Below the pieces are notes generated by a model that was not told the origin of the DNA, did no database searches, and worked only from the letters and a program-made list of their open reading frames with translations. Shown piece by piece: positions 11,831 through 21,311 of a stretch of DNA of 64,000 nucleotides. This stretch comes from Fallopia convolvulus. Lineage: Eukaryota > Streptophyta > Magnoliopsida > Caryophyllales > Polygonaceae. Made by a program: the position numbers and the translations under genes. The first letter of the stretch is position 1; each line of letters starts with the position of its first letter. The DNA lies in NCBI GenBank assembly GCA_964016875.1, contig OZ024721.1, forward strand, positions 39,056,210 through 39,120,209, read 5' to 3'.

Positions 11831-12691
11831 GTCATGAAATGTGAATGTCGATAATTAAATTCGACTTGGCCCGACTGCTTATAGAAAATTTTCCTAATAG
11901 AAGCTTGTCTCTAGAAGAGATTAAATGCTTTATATGTCCTCCACCTCCATGAATGATTGTTAAGTAATGCCACACAATGAAAGTTGGGATTAGACGAAGG
12001 GTTTGAATCCTTATCGTTTATAAAATACCTAGAGCTTATAAGCGGTGATCAATATATTGCTCGGTATTAAGATTAACACTTTGGCGAGGTGAAAATCCCA
12101 ACTTGAGGGGGAGAAGATAATTGAGACTACAAGTTAAGAGATTGCATGGGATGCAATTTGTTATCCAAAGAAAGCTAAACCAGAAGTTTAGCATATTGTA
12201 TATCTAAACCAGAAGTTTAGTGACTAAGACATAAATATTGTTTGAGAATACACCAGTCATTTGGAGATTTCAGAAGTAACTCCAAACCAACACATAAGCA
12301 TGCTTGAAGCATGAGAGACATTTTCGGATTTCAGGATACATTCCCCAGAAGAGAAAAGAGTCAATTACATCCCACAAGGATGATATGTCGACTGGAAATA
12401 AACATGAGATAGAACTCCTGAAGAGATTCTATCTAAAGACTCTAAAAGCAAAGAAAATGGCATGATCGACAATTTGGAAATGTCGATTAATTATGTAAGT
12501 ATCGGTATAGGGTATCGGGAAGATATCTTTGCCTATTCAGTTATCGTAAAAGTCATTGGAGAAGATGACAATAATCCCCAAACAATGGAGGAATGTCGAC
12601 ATCGAAATGGTTGGGAAAGCTGGAAAGCAAAATTGGATTCGTTAAACAGACTAGATGTTTTTGGGCCTATAGTTCCAACACCAGAAAGTGA

Positions 12692-13150
12692 AAAACCAGT
12701 CTATTATAATTGGTTGCACAAGGGTTCTCGCAAAAACCTGGAGTGGATTACATGGAAATGTATTCACCAATAGTGGATGCAACGACACTCGGGTTCCTTG
12801 TTGCTTTAACCGTTGTTGAGCGTATGAAAATACAACTCATGGATGTGGTAACAACATACCTATGTGAGTCATTAGACACCGATATATACATAAAAATCCC
12901 AGAAGGATTGAAAATGCCTGAAGCATTTAAACCACGTCATATGTATTCCATTAAGCTTAAAAGGTCGCTTTATAAATTGAAGCAATCTGGCATAATTTAG
13001 TATGATCGCATTAGCGAGTATCTATTAAGGTAATGATCAAATAAGTCCATTTGTGTTCTCGAAAAGAACGAAGTCAGGATATGCAATCATAGTTGTTTAT
13101 GTTGATGATTTAATTATTATTGGAACTCCAAAAGAGTCCTGTTAGCGACT
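12692..13150 (+). pseudogene. Copia reverse transcriptase remnant
   Basis: From 12710 the frame reads VAQGFSQKPGVDY, then MDVVTTYL, IYIKIPEGLKMPEAF and IKLKRSLYKLKQSG: copia RT blocks in the normal order. The catalytic block VYVDDLIIIGTPKE appears at 13096-13140 after stops and a frame change near 13000-13030. An upstream 103-codon ORF (12462-12773) overlaps it in another frame and is the degenerate spacer. The enzyme cannot be made from this copy. Confidence 0.8.
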
Positions 13151-13976
13151 AATTACATAAAGAATGGATTTGGAATGGAGGACTTAGGAACTACCAAGTA
13201 CTGTCTCGACCTGAAGTTCGAGCGTATAAAGAATGGGATAAATGATCCATTGACTTTGATTAAAGCATATTCATTAAGTGCACCATTAGTACTAAGGTGC
13301 TAAGTGTGAAAAATGGCTCATTTTGTCCTAATTAGAAAATGAAGAGATTTGGGCCATGAAGTACCATATCTCAATGTAATATGTGCATTACATCAACGAA
13401 GTCACTTGTTGTGACAATGAGTTATTTGTCTCCCTAAACATACAATAGAGATTGTTGGTCCAGAAGTACCAATTCTTCTACAAAAGTCCATGATGAAATA
13501 AATCTATTGCATAAAGATTGTATGTTTAAATGAGGGGAGCATTATTACACGACTGTACTCTTTTTCCCTTGGTTTTGGTTTTTATCCCAATGGGTTTTTC
13601 CAAACAAGGTTTTTAATGAGGCAGTTCGTCATATAAGATCTCTGATGAGACAATCTCGGCCTGAAGTTCGAGATATGTGAAAGAATGGAGTTTTTATCCA
13701 TCCATCAAATCAAGTTGAAAGGATCCAACGGTGATGTATGAAGAGAATTCGGCATAGATTGATCAACCAAAGTACCTATCATCAAGTGTTCTCAAATTAC
13801 AAGATTCAACTCAAAGACATGATGGATGCTCAATTCATTCAAGCAAGGAGGATATATTTCAAGTTGAGAGAAGAATCATAACTGCACTCTTTTTCCCTTA
13901 GTCTTGGTTTTGTCCCATTGGGTTTTCCAGACAAGGTTTTTAACGAGGCAGTTAGTGATGTACATCTAAGGGGGAG

Positions 13977-14129
13977 TGTTATAATAATATTATATTTAGA
14001 TGTACATATGAAAACCCTATATTTGATCTTGTACTCTCTCTATAAAAGACCCCTATGGGTGACCTAATAAGATGGATCTGATCTCTCCCCTTTCTCCCTA
14101 TTTCTCTCTATTCTCTCTAATTTATAACA
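13977..14129 (+). repeat. 3' LTR of the 8-14 kb copia
   Basis: 153 bp from TGTTATAATAATATT to TTTATAACA, preceded by the polypurine tract CTAAGGGGGAG and followed by the target duplication TATTT. Confidence 0.9.
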
Positions 14130-14134
14130 TATTT

Positions 14135-14666
14135 GATATATTAAAAGATTTGTTATGTGAATGAGTTTTGGCCATCCTATTGAAATAATTAACATCCTAA
14201 CATAATATCCAAACATATAATTATGTGAATTAGTTTTAGTCATCCTGTTAAAATAATTAATACCCAAACATATAATTATGTAGATTACATAGCTTAGGAC
14301 TTGATATGCAAGATTGTAATGTGTCCAACTACTAATTGGGCTAGCCCGGTCATAATGTGTAGAATGAAGCGGTTTTCTTATGACGCTCCATGATAAGAAC
14401 CAAACTCGTAAGTCATAACCGCTTATCATACAATATAAACTTTCATAAATGTGCTTTGCGTGCCGGGCATAATGACGTGAGTTAAGATCCGGAGAGTTTT
14501 TTATAAGTTTCAATTGTAGACTTTGTAGTGTATCATATATTTATATATGAAATTGAATTTTGGGAATAAGCATTTTAATTTATTTTTTAAAAATATCAAA
14601 AAAATGCTGAAATTATAATAATGAAAGTCAGGATATTACAGAAAGTTTTAAAAATAATAAGCATTT

Positions 14667-14668
<2 letters not shown>
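14135..14668. other. Intergenic, nothing supported
   Basis: Contains a near-repeat of a short 'ataattatgtgaattagttt' block but no gene or element ends. A 149-codon minus ORF across 14064-14513 starts inside the copia LTR and shows no domain; it is not called. Confidence 0.5.

Positions 14669-14702
<34 letters not shown>
14669..14702 (+). repeat. (TA)n microsatellite
   Basis: About 17 uninterrupted AT dinucleotides. Confidence 0.95.
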
Positions 14703-14705
<3 letters not shown>

Positions 14706-14923
14706 AGTACTACATCATTATGAAGTACAGGGTTAACGAGATTCACAAGTACATCTACATACAACAAAACAAACTATGGATATAATTAAAAAACTAATCC
14801 TCCATGGAAACAGAAAAGTAAGCTCTATATAATTACGCCTATCTGCTCATAAGGAATCAGGTAAAAGTGAAAACTAGTTAGCGATGCAGCTAATTGAGAT
14901 AAGAATTTTGGGGGAATTATAAG

Positions 14924-16196
14924 TCAGCGAGCAATGTCTGACACAACTGTAGCGATTCCCAATCCCAGGTGGTGGTCCACTTCCACCTCCCAGCTCAACT
15001 TGGTAAGATCGGTCCCAGGGTTGGGCTTGTAATCCTGCGGTAAATGGGATAGCCACGTGGACGGATGAGATAATTAGTTTGGAACGCATTGGTTGACGTG
15101 TGCGAAGAGGGTGACAGCTGGCGTACCTCGAGCAAACACATGAGGTGGTGGGGAGTCGGGGCGGAGACGATGATGCTGCGGGCGGAGGGCGTGATGAAGC
15201 CTTCTTCCACAGCCTTGTCTATGAAGCTCAGCAGTGAGTTGTAGTATCCTTCCACGTTTAGCAGTCCCACCTTCCATAGTTCCATCATCATTTCCCAATT
15301 TCTAAATCAATCCAATTAAATTGAATGAGCTGTATGAGGAAGGAGGGTGTGTACTAAGTACTAACCGGTTTATCATGAATGCCTAGTTGAGCCCAAGTGA
15401 TGACCTCCAAGAGCTCTTCTAAGGTACCATACCCGCCTGCACGCCATGGCACACAATAGTTAAGTAAATTTTGAAATATATATATATAGCCACTAGTAAT
15501 TAAAATAGCTAATTGAATTGATGGATTAATAAATAAACCTGGCAAGGCAATGAAGGCGTCAGCTTGACGCGCCATTTCTGCCTTCCTCTGATGCATCCCC
15601 GACACTGCCCTTACTTCTCCTACTGTCTCCCCTGTTATCTGCTCAACAACAACAACAGCAAAAACTCAATTACAGAAATTATATTCCTGATACCAGATTA
15701 ATTACTTACTCAAGATAAAATTGATTAATTAGTCGATCATGACATGTGTCTCACACTCACTCACCTCCTTTGTCATAAGCGTCTTTGGGATCACCCTGCA
15801 ATTTATTCCAACCAAAACAGGGGAACATTATTAGCATGTAAATACAGAGAGATACCAATACAACAAGTGTGATGAAAATGGGGAAACTCAATGAATTACC
15901 CCAAGACGTGGCGGCCTCCGTTATAGACAGCCCTGGAAACGAGGCCCATCAGACCAATGCTCCCGCCTCCGTATACCAAGTCTATATTTCTTTCTACCTG
16001 CTTAATTTAATCCCAGTTACCATACATTAATCACTAATTAATCATTCACTTAGATTAAATTAATGAAAACAAGAGGAAGACGTAGTAGTACGAGTTGGGA
16101 GGCGAGCTGAAGAGCGGCGACGTGAAAGCTTGGGTTCTTGCCAGGGCTGCTTCCACAGAAAACGCAGACTCGTTTGAATCTTGATTTCATCATCAT
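14924..16196 (-). CDS. LOG: LOG-type cytokinin riboside 5'-monophosphate phosphoribohydrolase
   Basis: Releases active cytokinin base from the riboside monophosphate in one step; LOG enzymes act in the cytosol and nucleus. Seven exons: 16092-16196, 15900-15997, 15765-15795, 15539-15638, 15366-15436, 15127-15270, 14924-15034. All introns are GT-AG, all phases fit, and the product is 219 aa, the usual family length. The family signature PGGYGTLEE lies at residues 111-119 and is split by the intron between exons 4 and 5. Other family blocks are VCVFCGSSPGK at 10-20, YGGGSIGLMG at 44-53 and MHQRKAEMA at 93-101. The start is the first of three consecutive ATG codons (16196); any could be used. The gene looks intact and stands alone between two transposons. 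Which LOG paralogue it is cannot be told. Confidence 0.93.
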
Positions 16197-16851
16197 CCCC
16201 TTTCCATTTTCCATGTTTTTCTTCTTTTCTCTTTTCCTGTTTTGATGTACTTGGATTTGGGTTTCAATGGCTTCTGTTGTTTCTGGAGAATTTTTTTTCT
16301 GTTGAGCGTGTAGAGTTTAGCGGTCCCCTTTTTAACATTTTTCATCCTCTCCAATCTCTCCATTGTGTCGTTGTCCCCTTCCCCACCGTCCTCACGCATC
16401 TCAAAATATAATATTTTTTTAATTTAAGAGTGAATCTTAGGATTATTGAAAAATATTGTAATTAACAATCACATGGTATTAATTGTTGTGTAGTTGGCAA
16501 TGAAAAACTCATAAGCAACTAAGCTAATAACGAGATTTAAAATAACTTGTTTTTAGCATTAGTTGCCACAAATCACCTAGCTTTGGTAATATAATATGTC
16601 GGCAAGTTATATTAAAAAATATTGGAAAATAGTTGCTTAAACAGTTTTCAAAGCTGTTAAAAAATAAAAAGTTCTTCAACCCTAACTTTATAAGTTACTG
16701 TATTATAGATTAATTATTTTATGCTCAACTATTTATAAAGTTGTATACAAAATCATTACTAAGAAAATGAAGATTGTCATTTATAGACTTACTCAACCTG
16801 TATAGGGTACTTTTGTTGCAAATAAAGTTATACAAGATAATATTTTTATTT
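16197..16851 (-). promoter_or_regulatory. Upstream region of the LOG gene
   Basis: About 650 bp between the LOG start and the mini-LTR element. The first 230 bp is polypyrimidine-rich on the plus strand and would include the 5' UTR and promoter. No single TATA box can be chosen. Two overlapping ORFs on opposite strands (16181-16411) are judged spurious. Confidence 0.35.
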
Positions 16852-17190
16852 TGATACGCTATAATTTATTATAATTAGATTATAATTAGATTATATTTTA
16901 TATAATCTTATCTTTTATGTTAGGTAAGGTATTGTCATATTATTTTCTATCCTTTAGGGAAAGATATGTCAGATATTATGCTATGTATCTTTATATATTG
17001 GAGATTTCTCCATCAATAATCAATCAATCAATTAAATCAGTCAATTAATTTATCCCTTTGCTCTAAATTTATCGTTCTTCTTCCTGTAGCTACCAACCAC
17101 GTTTATCCCGAGTCGGAATCCACACCGGATTAGGCTCAACCCCCTTGACCAACAAGGGTTCGATACGCGGTCCACATCGGGTCCGTATCA
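16852..17190 (+). repeat. 5' LTR of the mini element
   Basis: 339 bp. A TATATATT box near 16993 is a plausible promoter, with a pyrimidine-rich leader to follow. Ends GGGTCCGTATCA directly before the primer site. Confidence 0.93.
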
Positions 17191-17207
17191 ACTGGTGCTT
17201 TCATCCC
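17191..17207 (+). promoter_or_regulatory. Primer-binding-site-like sequence
   Basis: ACTGGTGCTTTCATC directly abuts the LTR, the place expected for the tRNA primer site. TGGTGCTTTCAT is common at this position in plant LTR elements; the tRNA is not identified here. Confidence 0.6.
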
Positions 17208-17222
17208 GGAACTCTTCGTGCC

Positions 17223-18017
17223 ATGAATAACGAGGAAAGGGTTTCGGAAGTTACTGCTCTGCGGGATCTTCGGGAACTCCTCCAAACTATTCTGTATGTA
17301 AAGATCCATGCCCAATTCTATCGGGTTTCTAGTGCCGTCTTGGCGCAAATGTTCTCAAGCGTCGGAACCATCGAAGATATAATACCGCTGGATGACGAAA
17401 CTGAATTCCGTGTCCGTTTTAAAAGTCGTGCTTCAACCCTTGAGGCGTTCAATCGCTTCAATGGACGATACATCTATGCGGGATATTGTCGAATTGAGTT
17501 GTTCTTTGATGATCGAATCAGTAGCATATCAAGCGAGATTGACACTCTGATTCAAGAGGTGATTCAAGAGGACGAGCCCGCGCCCGCGACGACCAATTAC
17601 GCGCCCGCAGCCACCACCCCTTCCGTCGGTACCGAACCGGCAAAGGTTGTTACCGACCCGGCTCCGTGCCTCGCGCCTGTTGCTGCCCCTTGCTTAGTTG
17701 TTTGTGGAAGTCCGACAAATCTGACGCTAGGAATTGTTGTACTTGATGAGGATAAAGGGTCTGGTGTGTCTCTGCCGAGGATTTTGATACAAAGTTCTAT
17801 AATTATTTGTGGAAGTTTTGCTGCAAAACAAGTGTTCGAAGACATGCCTATTAGTCGGTTCAATGCTTATGCTAAAGTTGTTCCAGTGAGTAACGCGAGG
17901 TTACATTTGGGTAATCGGGTTTTCGACCCTGGCGGATTAAGCTCCAAGATCCGTTTCTTGAGTCTTCTCCTGATTTCCGACTTGAGGACAAGTCGATTCT
18001 CAACGGGGAAGAATTGA
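17223..18017 (+). CDS. Retrotransposon-borne protein with PTB-like RNA-recognition motif
   Basis: 264 codons, uninterrupted, filling almost the whole interior of the mini LTR element. The frame is also open upstream to 17145 without an ATG, so the start is placed at the first ATG (17223). Residues about 20-100 look like a polypyrimidine-tract-binding-protein RRM. Beta1 is like YVKIHAQFYRVS, then VLAQMFSSVGTIEDI, then EFRVRFKSRASTLEAFNRFN, then GRYIYAGYCRIELFF. The A..aL.GR.IY.G.C pattern is the hallmark used. A Pro/Ala/Thr-rich linker follows (about 118-170), then an unassigned C-terminus. The stop TGA is the first three bases of the 3' LTR. There are no zinc knuckles or retroviral motifs. 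It could be a captured host fragment or a diverged nucleocapsid-like RNA binder. The domain call is by eye. Confidence 0.65.
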   Translation: MNNEERVSEVTALRDLRELLQTILYVKIHAQFYRVSSAVLAQMFSSVGTIEDIIPLDDETEFRVRFKSRASTLEAFNRFNGRYIYAGYCRIELFFDDRISSISSEIDTLIQEVIQEDEPAPATTNYAPAATTPSVGTEPAKVVTDPAPCLAPVAAPCLVVCGSPTNLTLGIVVLDEDKGSGVSLPRILIQSSIIICGSFAAKQVFEDMPISRFNAYAKVVPVSNARLHLGNRVFDPGGLSSKIRFLSLLLISDLRTSRFSTGKN

Positions 18018-18353
18018 TACGCTATAATTTATTATAATTAGATTATATTTAGATTATATTTTATATGATCTTATCTTTTATGTTAGGCAAGATATTGCCA
18101 TATTATTTTCTATCATTTAGGGAAAGATATGCCGGATATTATGATATGTATCTTTATATATTGGAGATTTCTCCATCAATAATAAATCTATCAATGAAAT
18201 CACTCAATTAATTTATCCCTTTGCTCTAAATTTATTGTTCTTCTTCCTGTGGCTACCAACCACGTTTATCCCGAGTCGGAATCCACACCGGATTAGGCTC
18301 AACCCCCTTGACCAACAAGGGTTCGATACGCGGTCCACACCGGGTCCGTATCA
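18015..18353 (+). repeat. 3' LTR of the mini element
   Basis: 339 bp, the same length as the 5' LTR. It starts TGATACGCTATAATT and its first three bases form the stop codon of the internal ORF. Confidence 0.93.
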
Positions 18354-18358
18354 TATTT

Positions 18359-19433
18359 ATTTTATATGAAGTTTTTCCTTCTTTTCATATTAAGAAATGC
18401 AATAAAAGATGAATAACAATCAAATATAACATGAAGATAGCTTATAACCGTATAAAATAGGACTTCATTATCCAAACTCCTATAAATTTTGGATTTTATA
18501 ACCAATTCATTGGTTTGATAGAAGAATGTATTAGAACATTATCTTTTTTTGTCCTACTAATGATGGTAACTAATCTCTTTAAATCGAAATGGGACCCATG
18601 GCAGATTATAAGTAAAATTCGGGAGAGAGGAGATACGTCGAAATGATTCAGCGATGAAGTCCGCAATAGAATTGATTTCTCGGAAGACGTGAGAAAGACT
18701 CCAACTCTTAAAATGGCCTAGAAGACTCTAAATATCCGTTCGAACAAGCTTAATCTTCCAAGGACAGCTCCAATCACCATACACTGCTTTAACAAGCTCA
18801 AGTTCAGTTTAATTAATTCGATGACCCTTTCTACCAAAAAAAATAAAAAAATCGTTGACCCTACATTAAAACAAAAGGCAAAATTTACTTAATTACCAAT
18901 TGTTTTCTAATTTCATGTCCTTTATGTCTCTATTATTTATCAAAATCTTGCACATGGATATATTTTAGTCCATGTGATCAGACTTTATATCAAAGGAAAA
19001 ATAGTAATTTATGCTGAATTAATTGTTTTGATTGATCATGTGATCTAGCCACATATACGCGTATAGTTTATCCTAAAGTATATCATCAATTATAAATTCC
19101 CAACAGATGTATGATATTAACTATTAAGCATAGTTTAAATGTTGTTAATGCAAGTTAATTAATCATATTAATATTAATATCAATGGTAACGTACGTACGC
19201 GTAAAATTGGTGACAGGAATCCTTGCTGGTCAAACAGAAGCACGTACCAACAAATACTATATGCAATTATGAGGATTCATGTGAGATTTCCCCCACCACC
19301 ACTGAGTCTTCCTTCCCTTATCAATAATATATAGTTTTTCATATATATGTCATTACTTACGTATTACTATTTTATTTTTATCCACACACGTACATAATTA
19401 ATACTACTGTATATTTGTCATCATTCTTCTGTG
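18359..19433. other. Intergenic, nothing supported
   Basis: AT-rich DNA between two LTR insertions. No ORF, repeat terminus or RNA gene was recognised. Confidence 0.5.
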
Positions 19434-19438
19434 ATTAC

Positions 19439-20421
19439 TGTTGGGACGATGTTGGGATCTCTGGTTCTAAACATCGGAACAACGATACCATTCTTCAGTT
19501 TTGATAATGACAAACACCATATGGAAACTAATGTGCTTTGTCCAAATATTTCTAAGGAACACAGGTCCAGCAAAGAAAGTTCCCATACTATGGGAACTCC
19601 CATGAGTGGATAAGAAACACAAGCATACACGCTGAAGAGTTCGTCTCAAAGGAACTCTGAAGAAGACAGTTCCCATCACAAGGGAACTCACATGTGAAGA
19701 CAAAGACCGTTCAGCGCAAATCGCGGGATCCTGTCCTGGACAGAACGAAGGAACAGTCTGATGAGCAGACTGTCACAAGTGATCCAACGGTCCGATCAAT
19801 TCAAGAAGTTGACCTAGTTCAAATCGAAGTCACATGTGAAGATTGTACACCTAGGCTGCAAGCAAAGGGCATTTTAGACAACATGAAAGATACGATTGAA
19901 GCCCAAGTACAACCGAGTATAAAGCCAAATGAATAGTGCTAGGTTTATGCACTTCTCCTAGAACTCACATACACTCCCAGAGAAAGAAAGAAAGAAGAAG
20001 AGAAGTCCCCGGCGGCGAGTGTCCGATCTCGACGACGGTGAAAGCTAAAGTTCCCAAGAGCAAGGGAACTGAATTGTCAAGGTGTAAGGTTTGACTTTCC
20101 TGTTTTAGTTGAGTTGTTCGCTTAGGAACTCAGTTGAGAAGATTCATTAGTGTTGCTAGAGTTAGGTAGAACTCGTAGGAACAGAGAAGTTTGAATCTGG
20201 CTGTTTGTAACTAAGGAACAAGCAATAAAATAAGTAAGTCATTCAAAATCCTCCAAGCGGAGGTAGAGGTTTACCCACACAACTAGTTGGTTGTTGTGGG
20301 GTTCCTCTATAAGAGAACTGTGTTCTTTCTGCTTTTTAAATACTTGCGATATTGTTTCTTCCATTGCCTTGGGAACAGACAGCCAGTTCCCAAGCTCTCG
20401 CTAACAAGTTACGATCCAACA
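19439..20421 (+). mobile_element. Solo copia-type LTR
   Basis: 983 bp with inverted ends TGTTGGGACGAT and ...TTACGATCCAACA. The 5-bp target duplication ATTAC is perfect (19434-19438 and 20422-20426). A TATAAAG box lies near 19920, and repeated 'gttccca' and 'ggaactc' words occur throughout. With no interior and a clean duplication, it is the product of LTR-LTR recombination. Short ORFs inside are spurious. Confidence 0.92.
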
Positions 20422-20426
20422 ATTAC

Positions 20427-21036
20427 TATCTCTGCATTAATCACCCCTAAATTCCTAAAAAAAAAAAAACGTCATCGCCCATCCACCCACTTGGAATATT
20501 TTTTTTGTTTTTAAGTGAGAATTTGGAGCTTCACCATTGTCCCAATTGACCAAGACCATGCTAGACGCGGAGTACAAGATTAAATTCACTTGTTATGATG
20601 CAAAGATCATATGTAAGTTTAAACGTACGGTAATTTGTTCTAACATGCATGTTATTTTTTGGTTGAATCTAACATGCATGTTATTTAAAAATTAAAAGTT
20701 TTTGAGTTGTAGAAATTCAGGGTCTTCTAATGGGTAAACCCTTATTTATAGTGAACATATTAATTACGCTAGTCAAATTAATATAAAGATTTGATCAGAC
20801 CAAAAGCTAGAGTAGGAAATTAAATATATCAACGGCAGCTTTTTCCTTCCAAAAACAAATGCATGCATCTTTTGACCCGTAAATATAACGTTAAGTGCAC
20901 ACAAATTATCAAGCCGCTGTCTTATTAAATAAAACATGCATAATGATATTTTATCATGCTAGTGGTTGATTATAATGTACGTTTTTACAGCAAATTAAAT
21001 CGGAAGTTCATCTAGCTCCAAAGTTATCGCAGATTA
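20427..21036. other. Intergenic with a duplicated perfect palindrome
   Basis: The 14-bp palindrome TAACATGCATGTTA occurs twice, at 20641-20654 and 20670-20683, each followed by TTT. It contains CATGCA, the core of the plant RY element. No gene is seen here. Confidence 0.6.
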
Positions 21037-21038
21037 TA

Positions 21039-21309
21039 CTCCCTCCGATCTAAAATAATTGTCGTTTTAGCTTTGGACACAAGAATTAAGAAAAACATTA
21101 ACTAAACTTAAAAAGGTAATTTTTTTTATAAATTTTACCACTTATCACGTTTTTCAACCAATGAATGAATAACATTAATTATTAAAAACACATTCCAATG
21201 ACAATTTTCATAACTCACTCCTAATCAATTGCCTAGAAAACCTAAAACGACATATAAAATGGATCAAATTTGAAGTGCTAAAACGACAATTAATTTGAAT
21301 CGGAGGGAG
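21039..21309. mobile_element. Stowaway-type MITE
   Basis: 271 bp with terminal inverted repeats CTCCCTCCGAT... and ...ATCGGAGGGAG and a TA target duplication (21037-21038 and 21310-21311). Internal sub-terminal repeats (AATTGTCGTTTTAG and CTAAAACGACAATTAA) extend the pairing. AT-rich with no coding. Confidence 0.95.
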
Positions 21310-21311
21310 TA

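Larger units (their letters stand above)
8866..13680 (+). repeat. Dispersed series of small hairpins with CTGAAG/CAGAAG/TAGAAG loops
   Basis: More than forty short inverted repeats lie across 4.8 kb, nearly all centred on a loop ending in GAA then G. Stems differ in sequence but pair. Examples with perfect stems: 8867-8890, 8979-8998, 9521-9542, 9951-9970, 10076-10092, 10696-10710, 10731-10750, 10763-10782, 10840-10854, 10878-10894, 11252-11268, 11345-11361, 11450-11464, 12174-12192, 12204-12220, 12912-12928, 13455-13472. Loops are five bases (CAGAA, TAGAA, TTGAA, TGGAA, CTGAA) or eight bases (CCTGAAGT). A few fall in recognisable coding positions; most do not. Function unknown. Confidence 0.85.
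8075..14129 (+). mobile_element. Ty1/copia element with complete ends and degenerate, hairpin-rich interior
   Basis: Two 153-bp LTRs bound 6055 bp, and the target duplication TATTT is perfect (8070-8074 and 14130-14134). A primer-binding site follows the 5' LTR and a polypurine tract (AAGGGGGAG) precedes the 3' LTR. Coding remnants run in copia order: a pre-integrase block (LWHD..LGH, near 11377), integrase traces at 11530-11830, RT at 12692-13150, then RNase H traces. No gag ORF survives. The 5' half is filled with TGAAG-centred hairpins and a minisatellite. The ends are well preserved while the coding region is broken, so the element is at best non-autonomous. Confidence 0.9.
16852..18353 (+). 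mobile_element. Mini LTR retrotransposon (TRIM-sized) carrying an RRM ORF
   Basis: 1502 bp with two 339-bp LTRs, TGATAC...GTATCA ends, and a perfect TATTT target duplication (16847-16851 and 18354-18358). The LTRs differ at about 16 positions by my count (about 95% identity), so the insertion is not very recent. A primer-site-like ACTGGTGCTTTCATC follows the 5' LTR and a purine-rich ACGGGGAAGAAT precedes the 3' LTR. The 824-bp interior has no gag, protease, RT, RNase H or integrase, so it must be mobilised in trans. It does hold one long ORF. Confidence 0.93.

Noticed and set aside
12912..12928. Taking every GAA-loop hairpin as non-coding structure
   Set aside because: This one (KMPEAF), and those at 13205-13222 and 13455-13472, coincide with conserved copia protein words, so some hairpins may be coding coincidences; the claim rests on the many others.
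14064..14513. 149-codon minus ORF
   Set aside because: Begins in the copia 3' LTR, spans its target duplication and has no recognisable domain.
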